From JAWUVP01 sp034112285 (GTDB lineage Bacteria > Pseudomonadota > Gammaproteobacteria > JABDGN01): a stretch of DNA of 22,564 bases. Both the position numbers and the translations under genes were made by a program. This document shows positions 1 to 6,809 of this stretch, in pieces. The stretch lies in NCBI GenBank assembly GCA_034112285.1, contig JAWUVP010000023.1, forward strand, positions 1-22,564, read 5' to 3'. Every line of letters begins with the position of its first letter. Position 1 is the first letter of the stretch. Under the pieces are notes generated by a model, which ran no database searches, had not been told where the DNA came from, and saw only the letters and a program-made list of their open reading frames with translations.

Positions 1-430
1 CCAACCCGTCGTTGCGAGGAGCGTCGCGATGCTCCTCGCAACGACGTGCTTTTAAGAGATTGACCTGCAGCTTTGGCGAACCAATCCCCCCAACCCGTCG
101 TTACGAGGAGCGCAGCGACGTAGTTTTTTAAGTGATTGATCTGTAGCTTTGGCGAACCAATCCCCCGAGCCGTCGTAGCGACGCGGCAATCTTCTGCAGG
201 CTATTGTTTTCTTAAAATAGAGCGCGACTGTGGCAGGAGATTGTCGCGTCGCGATGCTCCTCGCAACGACGTGCTTTTAAGAGATTGATCTGTAGCTTTG
301 GCGAACCAATCCCCCCGAGCCGTCGTTGCAAGGAGCGTAGCGACGTAGTTTTTTAAGTGATTGACCTGCAGCTTTGGCGAACCAATCCCCCCAACCCGTC
401 GTTGCGAGGAACGCAAAGACGTACTTTTTT
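1..430. repeat. Cluster of REP-like hairpin repeats
   Basis: Two alternating modules fill this stretch. One is a hairpin core related to CGTCGTTGCGAGGAGC; the other is a spacer around GATTGATCTGTAGCTTTGG that runs into CGAACCAATCCCC. The first core is a perfect 16-bp inverted repeat (7-22 with 31-46, 8-nt loop). Further cores lie at about 96-120, 321-345 and 399-422, and a right-arm remnant at 253-272. The spacer occurs four times (about 57-90, 133-165, 271-316, 358-390). Several cores are followed by six or seven T, the signature of an intrinsic terminator in + orientation. No protein is supported here; the only long antisense ORF is made of repeat. A related core recurs at 1880-1906, so this is a dispersed family. 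Confidence 0.85.
179..251. repeat. Long imperfect inverted repeat inside the REP cluster
   Basis: An 18-nt left arm (179-196, starting CGACGCGGCAATC) pairs with the right arm 234-251 (CAGGAGATTGTCGCGTCG) at 16 of 18 positions, around a 37-nt loop. The loop and arms differ from the neighbouring repeat units, so this looks like a second element type or a rearranged unit. Confidence 0.6.
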
Positions 431-522
431 TCAAACGAAAAAATTTAGTAATAATAGACCTTATCTTACAACATGACGGGATTTATAGTGCGTTTGCCCT
501 GATTTCTGGTTAGAATTACAGC

Positions 523-1002
523 ATGAAACAAAAAATTTATTTACTCGGCATTTTGGTTTGTGCAGCTCTGCTTGGCACAGTGTACTATTTTCAATATGTA
601 AAAGGCATTCAACCCTGCCCGCTTTGCATGATGCAACGCCTGGCATTTTATTTGCTGGGCCTAACCTGCCTGCTTGCCGCGCTGCGTAAAACATGGCGTA
701 ACGTTTGCAATATTTTACTGGTGATATTTTCCCTGTTTGGTTTAATGCTCGTCGGCCGACAAGTTTGGTTACAACATTTACCCGCTGGGCAAGCGCCAGC
801 CTGTGCGCCCGGCCTTAATTTTATGCTTTACAATTTCCCACTACACGAAACCTTAAAAGTGCTATTTTATGGCAGCGGTGATTGCGCGGTGGTGCATTGG
901 CAGTTTTTAAGCCTGAATATGGCACAATGGTCTGGTGTGTTTTTGGTGGGGTTTTTGGTGGTGGCACTGGGTTTGGTGTGGGGAAGCATGAAAAAGGGGT
1001 AA
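523..1002 (+). CDS. dsbB: Disulphide bond formation protein DsbB
   Basis: This 159-residue inner-membrane protein should reoxidise periplasmic DsbA and pass the electrons to quinone. The sequence shows hydrophobic segments at about 5-22, 38-55, 62-80 and 133-153, matching the four-helix DsbB fold. The first redox pair is C32-P-L-C35 in the context QPCPLCMMQRL; the second is C94 and C121 (the latter in GSGDC), as in E. coli DsbB. The length is slightly shorter than the usual 170-180 residues. The start ATG has only a weak ribosome-binding site. No DsbA gene is present. Possible local clients are the two outer-membrane proteins at 5184-8183, which keep a conserved Cys pair; that link is inference. 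The family call is confident. Confidence 0.95.
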   Translation: MKQKIYLLGILVCAALLGTVYYFQYVKGIQPCPLCMMQRLAFYLLGLTCLLAALRKTWRNVCNILLVIFSLFGLMLVGRQVWLQHLPAGQAPACAPGLNFMLYNFPLHETLKVLFYGSGDCAVVHWQFLSLNMAQWSGVFLVGFLVVALGLVWGSMKKG

Positions 1003-1467
1003 CGTCCTGTCACCCCGAGCTCGCCGTCCTTGACCAGAGTAGTATCCTTTCTAAATTCGGCTTCGTGTCTTCTTAAATGGCCAACCTTCCTGTGTTGAGC
1101 CAATTAAGTAGTCTCTCTCCGCGACGCCAAGAACATTTTAGGAAAATAGCCTACCCAATGCAAGTAGTGATTTATACATATAAAACAAAGACTTAGCTTA
1201 TAAAATCAACAACTTAGCATTAACCCATTGATTTAATTATATTTATTTAAAGAAGGACATGCCCACCTGAGACAATGCTCACGCCACTATCAGAGATGTC
1301 GCACAAATAAGGCCGGTTGTTTTCTGCGCAATACGGCAGATTGTGACTAACCTTGGCGGTTAACTACAAGATATTGTTGAAAAAATTTGTGCTGAGGGGG
1401 TAAGCAGAGCCATAACATGGCTTCTGGCATTCTTACCCCTCAGTGAAAATAACTGTCATCAATGAAG
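1003..1467. other. Gene-free stretch between dsbB and the small secreted protein
   Basis: I see no convincing gene in these 465 bases. A good hairpin lies at its right end (1393-1444, listed separately). A string at 1242-1378 resembles a short ORF with an early in-frame TGA and a badly spaced Shine-Dalgarno sequence; I do not call it. No clear terminator follows dsbB. Confidence 0.5.
1380..1445 (-). terminator. Intrinsic terminator for the 1468-1695 gene
   Basis: The outer arms 1393-1405 (CTGAGGGGGTAAG) and 1433-1444 (CTTACCCCTCAG) pair with one bulged G. The inner arms 1406-1413 and 1419-1427 (CAGAGCCA with TGGCTTCTG) extend the stem. Read on the minus strand, the hairpin lies 24 nt after the stop of the small secreted protein and is followed within a few bases by six T. 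Confidence 0.75.
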
Positions 1468-1695
1468 TTATGTCTTCCCATGATCGATCGCTTTATCCCA
1501 TCTGGCTGCCTTAGAATTTGGATTTATCACCTTTTTAACTTGGCTTTTACTTATAAAATCAATTTTGGCTTTAGCCTGAGACTGAGCCGCTTTCTGAGCT
1601 CCGCCACCAACACCAGCTGCCATTAAAACATTAGCGCCACAAATCAAGCCTACCGCTAATCCAACGGTTAGTAAGGTTTTTTTGTATGTTCTCAT
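1468..1695 (-). CDS. Small secreted protein of unknown function
   Basis: This 75-residue protein starts at an ATG preceded by AGGAAA (1703-1708, 7-nt spacing). Residues 1-26 form a typical Sec signal peptide: a basic start (MRTYKKT), a hydrophobic core and a cleavage region near VLMAAG. The mature part has a short Gly-rich piece, then an Ala/Gln/Lys stretch and a basic, Asn/Ser-containing tail, with no Cys. It stands alone between gene-poor regions and has its own terminator at 1380-1445, so it is probably a monocistronic, expressed gene. I recognise no family. Its small size and basic charge would suit a periplasmic or secreted accessory protein. The ORF is well supported; the function is unknown. 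Confidence 0.75.
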   Translation of the reverse strand: MRTYKKTLLTVGLAVGLICGANVLMAAGVGGGAQKAAQSQAKAKIDFISKSQVKKVINPNSKAARWDKAIDHGKT

Positions 1696-1781
1696 CTCAA
1701 CATTTCCTAAATTTTTGTGATTGTTTTTTAAATATAGACAACTTTGAATATTTTGCCATTAAATTTATGTTTTTGTTCAGC

Positions 1782-1798
1782 CATACGCAGGGCGTATG
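1782..1798. repeat. Short palindrome CATACGC/GCGTATG
   Basis: A 7-bp perfect inverted repeat with a 3-nt loop. The 9-mer GCCATACGC, which overlaps its left arm, recurs at 1949-1957 and, inverted, at 14916-14924, so the motif belongs to a dispersed family. Confidence 0.5.
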
Positions 1799-1869
1799 CG
1801 CTATAGCTCCCGTCATATTGTAAACCTAGTTTGTAAGAAAATGTTTATCGCCACTAAATTTGCTCGCTT

Positions 1870-1906
1870 GAAAAAAAGTCCGTCGTTGCGAGAAGCGTAG
1901 CGACGG
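1870..1906 (-). terminator. REP-like core probably acting as terminator for the yihG-cca operon
   Basis: Read on the minus strand downstream of cca, CCGTCG (1901-1906) pairs with CGACGG (1880-1885) across an imperfect inner stem, followed by ACTTTTTTT (1871-1879). The same core occurs in the 1-430 cluster. It lies about 80 nt beyond the cca stop, so a terminator role is plausible but not certain. Confidence 0.45.
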
Positions 1907-1957
1907 TATGGGAGGGAAAGTCATGATTTAAAGCGCGTTTGCCCTGCAGCCATACGC
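1880..1957. repeat. Composite dispersed repeat (REP core plus GCCCTGCAG module)
   Basis: The REP-like core 1880-1906 is joined to a second module, GGGAGGGAAAGTCATGATTT (1910-1929) running into GCGCGTTTGCCCTGCAG (1933-1949). An inverted copy of the second module occurs at 22444-22517, interrupted by 34 nt. A fragment GCGTTTGCCCTG lies at 490-501 just upstream of dsbB. Confidence 0.7.
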
Positions 1958-1987
1958 AATTTAATATACCCGTCGCGATGGGGATAT

Positions 1988-3079
1988 CTAACCAAACAAC
2001 GCTTGTTGAATTTGCTGTAAACGCTGTTGACGAATTTTCTCACCAATCGCCGCGCCTTTATAACCTTGGCTAATAAAAGGCTGTGCCTTCACGTCAACGG
2101 TGGCAGCATAAGCTTGCTGCAAGCGCGCAACTATCGACGCAGCGGTATGCAAATATTCTAGGCAACACACGAAATTTTGCCAATGTGCTGGGCGCCGATA
2201 AGCATCGAGCTTTTCGAGCAAATTCAAATAACCGTGCGGTGAATCTAAAGTGGTTAAGGTTGGGTAGTGAGTAAGCAGGCGCTTGGCCAGGGTTTTAAAC
2301 TCCGTTGGCACATTCAGGCGTTGGCACAAGGTCTGCAAGGCTTCACTTGATAAGGGTAAGCACATTAGCGCAAACCGAAATTGCGCGCCACTCGTTTGCT
2401 TGGCGGCATCTGCCAAGGCAGCTTGCACGGGTTCAATGTTAGGCTCAAGCTCGGGGAATATTTTGGTCAGTGCACCGCAAGCTTGTAACACCTGAAAAAA
2501 TTCTGTTGGCACACTTTCACCCAACGCTTTCACAAACTCTTGCCACACCCGCTCTGACACTAACGCATCAACTTCGCCTTGTTGCACCATCGTCTGCATT
2601 AGCCCCAAGGTGGCCTCAGCCACTTTAAAGCCTAGCGGCGCAAAGCGTGCCGCAAAACGTGCAACGCGCAAAATGCGCACGGGATCTTCCACAAACGCGG
2701 GCGACACATGGCGCAACACCCGCCACTCGATATCTTGCACACCGTGATAGGGATCAATTAATTCACCGGTTTCACTTTGGGCAATCGCATTAATGGTTAA
2801 ATCTCGGCGCGATAAATCTTCTTCAATGGTTACGCTAGCATCGGCGCAAAATTCAAACCCCGCATAGCCTGGCGCCACTTTACGCTCGGTGCGTGCGAGG
2901 GCATATTCTTCTTTGGTTTTAGGATGCAAAAATACCGGAAAATCTTTTCCCACGCACAAATAATCTTGCGCCAGCATTTCAGCTTTTGAGCTGCCCACCA
3001 CCACGTAGTCACGATCTTTTGTGGGCAGGTTCAGCAGTTGATCACGTACTGCACCGCCCACTAAATAAACAGCAACCAA
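1988..3079 (-). CDS. cca: CCA tRNA nucleotidyltransferase lacking the HD phosphohydrolase motif
   Basis: The enzyme adds or repairs the 3'-terminal CCA of tRNA. The 363-residue protein has the class II nucleotidyltransferase head: GGAVRD at 8-13, metal-binding D22 and D24 in KDRD, RRDLTINA at 91-98 and the arginine-rich EDPVRILRVARFAARF at 131-146. E. coli Cca is 412 residues and carries an HD domain (LCHDLGK and HHGHG); here the matching place reads FALMCLPLSSE (about 236-246), so the HD motif and nearby His residues are gone and about 50 residues are missing. The only in-frame start is TTG at 3077-3079, directly after the TAG of the acyltransferase; an AAGGA 10 nt upstream and translational coupling would drive it. 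Nucleotidyltransferase activity should remain; the 2',3'-phosphatase activity should not. Confidence 0.93.
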   Translation of the reverse strand: MVAVYLVGGAVRDQLLNLPTKDRDYVVVGSSKAEMLAQDYLCVGKDFPVFLHPKTKEEYALARTERKVAPGYAGFEFCADASVTIEEDLSRRDLTINAIAQSETGELIDPYHGVQDIEWRVLRHVSPAFVEDPVRILRVARFAARFAPLGFKVAEATLGLMQTMVQQGEVDALVSERVWQEFVKALGESVPTEFFQVLQACGALTKIFPELEPNIEPVQAALADAAKQTSGAQFRFALMCLPLSSEALQTLCQRLNVPTEFKTLAKRLLTHYPTLTTLDSPHGYLNLLEKLDAYRRPAHWQNFVCCLEYLHTAASIVARLQQAYAATVDVKAQPFISQGYKGAAIGEKIRQQRLQQIQQALFG

Positions 3080-4000
3080 CTACTCAAGTTCCTTAGCCAG
3101 TAAGGCATCTTTTTCGTGCCACAACTTATTTAACCAAGCCTGAATGGTGACGCGAAATTGCTTGTCATTTTGATAATCGCCTATTAATTCAGGGGTTATA
3201 GGCAGCGTGCGCAAACAAATCTTTATATTGCTAATGCGCCCACACAGCAAATCCCAAAAACTATTTACGCCTGTTGGGTAAATAATGGTTACATCTATAA
3301 TTTCTGTTATATGCTCACCCAAAGCTTGCAAGGTGTAAGCAATGCCACCGGCTTTAGGCGCCAGCAAATGCTTGAATTTAGCATTGGTTTGCTTATTTTT
3401 TTCTGGCGTAAAACGTGTGCCTTCAACAAAGTTCATCACTGAAATGGGCATTTTTTTAAATTTTTCACACGACTTGCGCGTCGTTTCAACATCTTTACCC
3501 CGCAAGTGGGGCTTCTTTTTTAAAACACTTTTACTGTAGCGTTTCATAAAGGGGTAATCTAAAGCCCACCAGGCAAAACCCAGCAACGGCACATAAATTA
3601 ATTCTTTTTTCAAAAAGAATTTTAGAAAAGGAATTTTTTTATTTAACGCTTGCATCACCGCTAAAATATCTGTCCACGATCGGTGATTGGAAATCACCAG
3701 ATACCAAGCGTCCATGCGTAAATTTACATCGCCAACAATTTCCCACTTAACACCCAGCACGTAATTAATAAAACTGGTGCAAGTCCAAATCCAGCTGCTG
3801 GCAATATCTTCTAGCATGCACGAACAACCATCACGAAAATAACGTATGGGAACAATTAGTTTAATAAAGGCAATTAGAAAAAAAATTGACATCCAAAAAA
3901 CACTAATGATAATCCATAATAACCCACCAATAAGGCCTAAAATTGGCCCGCGCATGAAACGTAACATAGCTAACAACCTTCTGGTAAAATGAAGCGTCAT
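3080..4000 (-). CDS. yihG: YihG-type 1-acylglycerol-3-phosphate acyltransferase
   Basis: A 306-residue inner-membrane acyltransferase of the PlsC/LPLAT family that would acylate lysophosphatidic acid in phospholipid synthesis. The N-terminal 50 residues are strongly hydrophobic (about 17-50). The catalytic HX4D motif is NHRSWTD at 105-111 (H106, D111), and the substrate-binding motif is VEGTRF at 192-197, in place of the common FPEGTR. Long stretches such as FMKRYSKS, RGKDVETTRKSCEKF and the C-terminal LNKLWHEKD match E. coli YihG as I remember it, so the subfamily call is firm. It is the first gene of an operon with cca, whose TTG start follows its stop without a gap. The start ATG has no strong Shine-Dalgarno sequence. 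The 5' region is shared with divergent rsgA. Confidence 0.9.
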   Translation of the reverse strand: MTLHFTRRLLAMLRFMRGPILGLIGGLLWIIISVFWMSIFFLIAFIKLIVPIRYFRDGCSCMLEDIASSWIWTCTSFINYVLGVKWEIVGDVNLRMDAWYLVISNHRSWTDILAVMQALNKKIPFLKFFLKKELIYVPLLGFAWWALDYPFMKRYSKSVLKKKPHLRGKDVETTRKSCEKFKKMPISVMNFVEGTRFTPEKNKQTNAKFKHLLAPKAGGIAYTLQALGEHITEIIDVTIIYPTGVNSFWDLLCGRISNIKICLRTLPITPELIGDYQNDKQFRVTIQAWLNKLWHEKDALLAKELE

Positions 4001-4059
4001 TTTAGCGGAAATCGCTATAAAGGTATACTTTATTCAAGCTTATGGCTAGAATAACTGGC
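4001..4059. promoter_or_regulatory. Divergent promoter region of yihG and rsgA
   Basis: The two start codons are only about 60 nt apart. TATACT at 4023-4028 fits a -10 box for rsgA, placing transcription start near 4035; the semi-palindromic AAAGGTATACTTT gives a similar box on the other strand. No good -35 element is visible for either direction. Confidence 0.35.
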
Positions 4060-5061
4060 ATGGAAAAACGCAAACTCAACAAACGCCAACAAGCTCGCAT
4101 TGCCAAAGGGCAAGCACAAAAACGTGCGCGTGCAATCGAGCAAGCACAAGCCGATGATGCATCCTTAACCAACACCCAAACCGGCCTGCTAATCGCGCAT
4201 TTTGGGCAGCATATTGATGTGGAAACAAACGACGGCAGCATTGTGCATTGCCATGCGCGGCGCAATCTTGGCCCCATTGCCGTAGGTGACCGCGTGGTGT
4301 GGAGCCAAGATGAACATGGCAACGGCGTTATTGTGGCCGTGCAACCGCGCAGTACGCAATTATTTCGCTACCATAAATATGATGGGCAAAAATTAATAGC
4401 ATCAAATATTGATCAACTTTACATTGTGGTCGCCACCGAACCGCCTCGCGCCATGAACGTGCTAGACCGCTATATATTACTAGCAGAGTTGCAAGACATA
4501 ACGCCCATCATTGTGTTTAACAAAACCGATTTGCTCGATGCAGCAGTACTAGCAACAATTCAAGCCTCATTGACTTATTATGAAAAGCTAGGCTATGCCG
4601 TGCACTACACCAGCGTGACTAAAAAAGCAGGCTTAACCGCGCTTAACGAATCACTGCTTGCGCACACGTCAATTTTTGTAGGCCTATCGGGCGTGGGCAA
4701 ATCATCGTTGGTTAAAGCCTTACTGCCTGACTTGGCCATTGAAATTGGCGAGCTGTCCGAACGCTCACGCGAAGGCAACCACACCACCACCACCGCAAAA
4801 TTATTTCATTTGCCACACCAGAGCGCCTTAATTGATTGCCCGGGCATTCGTGAACTTGCCATGGGAAATATTACACCCTTACAAGTTATTCGCGGCTTTG
4901 TGGAAATTGCGCGGGTTGCCAACCATTGTAAGTTTCGTAATTGCTGTCATGAAAACGTGCCAGGCTGTGCTATTGCAGCGGCAATTGAAGCCGGAGACAT
5001 TAACCCAGACCGTTTTGCTAGCCTGCAAAATATTATTGCTGAGTTAAATTTACTAGTATAA
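4060..5061 (+). CDS. rsgA: Ribosome small-subunit biogenesis GTPase RsgA
   Basis: RsgA checks late 30S assembly and is a circularly permuted GTPase. From the ATG at 4060 the protein has 333 residues: a basic N-terminal tail, an OB-fold (about 40-100), then G4 NKTD (154-157), G1 GLSGVGKSS (208-216), the G2 region HTTTTA (241-246) and G3 DCPG (259-262), in the permuted order G4-G1-G2-G3. The zinc site follows: C290, C295, H297, C303. An in-frame ATG at 4042 would add six residues (MARITG), but MEKRKLNKRQQ aligns with the start of E. coli RsgA, and a -10 box at 4023-4028 would leave almost no leader for 4042. Neither start has a clear Shine-Dalgarno sequence. psd, its common neighbour in gammaproteobacteria, is found at 11871 in the same orientation. 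Confidence 0.95.
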   Translation: MEKRKLNKRQQARIAKGQAQKRARAIEQAQADDASLTNTQTGLLIAHFGQHIDVETNDGSIVHCHARRNLGPIAVGDRVVWSQDEHGNGVIVAVQPRSTQLFRYHKYDGQKLIASNIDQLYIVVATEPPRAMNVLDRYILLAELQDITPIIVFNKTDLLDAAVLATIQASLTYYEKLGYAVHYTSVTKKAGLTALNESLLAHTSIFVGLSGVGKSSLVKALLPDLAIEIGELSERSREGNHTTTTAKLFHLPHQSALIDCPGIRELAMGNITPLQVIRGFVEIARVANHCKFRNCCHENVPGCAIAAAIEAGDINPDRFASLQNIIAELNLLV

Positions 5062-5126
5062 ACCCTAGAGCCTAAGCCAATCAAACCCGCGGCGTACTTT
5101 TTTATAAATCCTAGCCACAAGGCATG

Positions 5127-5140
5127 AATCTCGATATACT
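5127..5140 (+). promoter_or_regulatory. Promoter box upstream of the first outer-membrane protein
   Basis: AATCTCGATATACT, containing a -10-like TATACT at 5135-5140, lies 44 nt before the ATG at 5184. The identical 14-mer precedes the paralogue at 6742-6755. No clear -35 is seen; CTAGCC or CTGGCC lies 18 nt upstream of TATACT in the two copies. Confidence 0.5.
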
Positions 5141-5183
5141 CTTGGTCTTGATTTTGCTCACATACTCTAATAAGGATATTAAT

Positions 5184-6560
5184 ATGCTACGCCACCTAGC
5201 TCATTTTTTCGCCGCCAGCTTGCTTTTGCTGACAGTTAATTTTGCAATGGCCTCGAGTTCCACGGCGGATCAAACGCCGCAATACCCCGCCCCAAGCATC
5301 CCTGGCCTTATAGCTGGTAACTACCTTATTAAAGCCACAGTGGTAATACAAAATAAAGGTGAAACAGGCACGCAGACAGCGCACTTATTTAGCAACCGCA
5401 ACATTACCGACGTTTTTGATGACTTTAAAGACACGAATCTGGAGCATATATTCGAAAATTACAAGACCAGCACCTCGACATCTTCTGCGCTCATTGATCT
5501 TCGCGGTGTTGATGTCACAGCACAACGCAGCATTGACCATGGTGTCGCCACCCTCAATTTTTGCCTAACATTCTCTAGCGGCAAACAAGAATGCCAAAAA
5601 TTCAAAAGCCCCATAACACAAAGTGTTAAATCATTAGCCGCTAAAGCTGGCTTAGGTGAAGTTCCCGTGCTTAACGAAGACGTTTGGGATCAACTCATCG
5701 ACTGGCTAAAAGGTAAAGGCGGCAGCTTACTCACCCAACTAGCCGACGACTGGGTATCAGGCACAGCCATTGATCCCGTAGCCGGTAACCCCAATAGCTT
5801 TTTTGCCCAACTGACCAAAAGCAATTTTAATCTAGCCGCCAATGGCATGTTAAATAATGCTAGCGAAGGTTCATTAAACTTATTTTCATTAACGCCTTCA
5901 TACAGCGACGTGACCAACAATGGTTTCAGCGTTAAAAGTGCTAGCCTGCCGTTAAAGTACACACATTACTTTAACAACGACAACGCACTGATTGTTGATG
6001 CACCGATTACCTACCAACAAATACAATCGGCCACCTCCTACTCAGTAGCGCTAGGCATGGGCTTCACACACGTGATATTACGCACACCTAGCAAAGTTGC
6101 TTGGGCACTAACTCCCAGCCTAAACGTGGGCGTCGTGGGCTCAGCAGACTTAGGTGCTGGCACATTGCTTTATGACACCGCCCTCGCCAGCCGTGTGGTC
6201 ATTCCCCATGGCAACATCACTTACGGCATTACCGATGATGTTTCATATTTAGTGACCAGCAAGCTTAAAATAGGCGATGTTGAAACACCTTATGATCTTA
6301 ATAATATCACCACGCTAAATGGCGGCGACATCACCTATGCAGCAAGCAAAAACTACAACGTTGGTGGTTACATTAACCGCTTTGATGTTGTCAGCGGCTT
6401 GAAATGGTATATCCCAAGCTATAACGAAATAGGCTTTAAACTGAGTAAGTTAACCACGCATAATAAAATTAGTTACAATCAATACACCGCCTCGTTAAGT
6501 TACTTGTTTGGTGAACATCAATACCAAGGGGTTGAATTCACGGCGGGCTTTAACTTTTAA
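5184..6560 (+). CDS. Outer-membrane beta-barrel protein, paralogue A
   Basis: The open frame extends back to 5124, but the ATG at 5184 is preferred: AAGGA (5172-5176) precedes it, and the resulting start MLRHLAHFFAASLLLL matches that of paralogue B. The 458-residue protein has a Sec signal peptide (about 1-23, cleavage after AMA). Residues 24-165 form an N-terminal domain with a Cys pair, C127 and C137. Residues 165-458 are rich in alternating hydrophobic strands and end in FTAGFNF, a C-terminal aromatic BAM-type signal, so the protein should be an outer-membrane barrel with a periplasmic or surface N-terminal domain. I recognise no named family with certainty; the solitary autotransporter-like barrel family is one possibility. 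It is followed by its own terminator. Tandem duplication with 6810-8183 is evident. Confidence 0.85.
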   Translation: MLRHLAHFFAASLLLLTVNFAMASSSTADQTPQYPAPSIPGLIAGNYLIKATVVIQNKGETGTQTAHLFSNRNITDVFDDFKDTNLEHIFENYKTSTSTSSALIDLRGVDVTAQRSIDHGVATLNFCLTFSSGKQECQKFKSPITQSVKSLAAKAGLGEVPVLNEDVWDQLIDWLKGKGGSLLTQLADDWVSGTAIDPVAGNPNSFFAQLTKSNFNLAANGMLNNASEGSLNLFSLTPSYSDVTNNGFSVKSASLPLKYTHYFNNDNALIVDAPITYQQIQSATSYSVALGMGFTHVILRTPSKVAWALTPSLNVGVVGSADLGAGTLLYDTALASRVVIPHGNITYGITDDVSYLVTSKLKIGDVETPYDLNNITTLNGGDITYAASKNYNVGGYINRFDVVSGLKWYIPSYNEIGFKLSKLTTHNKISYNQYTASLSYLFGEHQYQGVEFTAGFNF

Positions 6561-6587
6561 GGCTTAACCAAATTCAAACTTAATATA

Positions 6588-6620
6588 AAAAACACCTCGC
6601 TTTTTACGAGGTGTTTTTTT
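6588..6620 (+). terminator. Intrinsic terminator after paralogue A
   Basis: AACACCTCG pairs with CGAGGTGTT around a 7-nt loop (6600-6606), followed by a run of T ending at 6620. It lies 28 nt after the stop. Confidence 0.92.
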
Positions 6621-6741
6621 ACGCCGTCGAACGATGAAAAGATTGTTGCGTTCTCCTTTTTTTTCTAATGTAACAGTTATTATCGCTCTGCAAGCATCAA
6701 AACACCCCTCAATGCAACCAAACACCTGGCCTCTGCTCTAA

Positions 6742-6755
6742 AATCTCGATATACT
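6742..6755 (+). promoter_or_regulatory. Promoter box upstream of the second outer-membrane protein
   Basis: The same AATCTCGATATACT as at 5127-5140, here 55 nt before the ATG at 6810. Together with the terminator at 6588-6620 it shows that each paralogue is an independent transcription unit. Confidence 0.5.
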
Positions 6756-6809
6756 GCGCATTCTATATATTAATATAGTTCATCAAACATAAAACAAGGA
6801 AGTTAATCC

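Noticed and set aside
1..430. CRISPR array
   Set aside because: Spacers are themselves repeated and units are hairpin cores of unequal length, unlike unique spacers between constant repeats.
201..434. 77-residue minus-strand frame in the repeat cluster
   Set aside because: It consists wholly of REP-like units and has no ribosome site or protein-like composition.
1242..1378. Possible small ORF ATG CCC ACC TGA continuing about 30 codons with an ATIRDVAQ string like a LacI-type start
   Set aside because: In-frame TGA at codon four, Shine-Dalgarno only 2 nt from ATG, and the resemblance is too short to count.
5690..5962. 90-residue antisense frames repeated in both outer-membrane genes (also 7313-7585)
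   Set aside because: Their conservation follows from the near-identical barrel coding sequence on the other strand.
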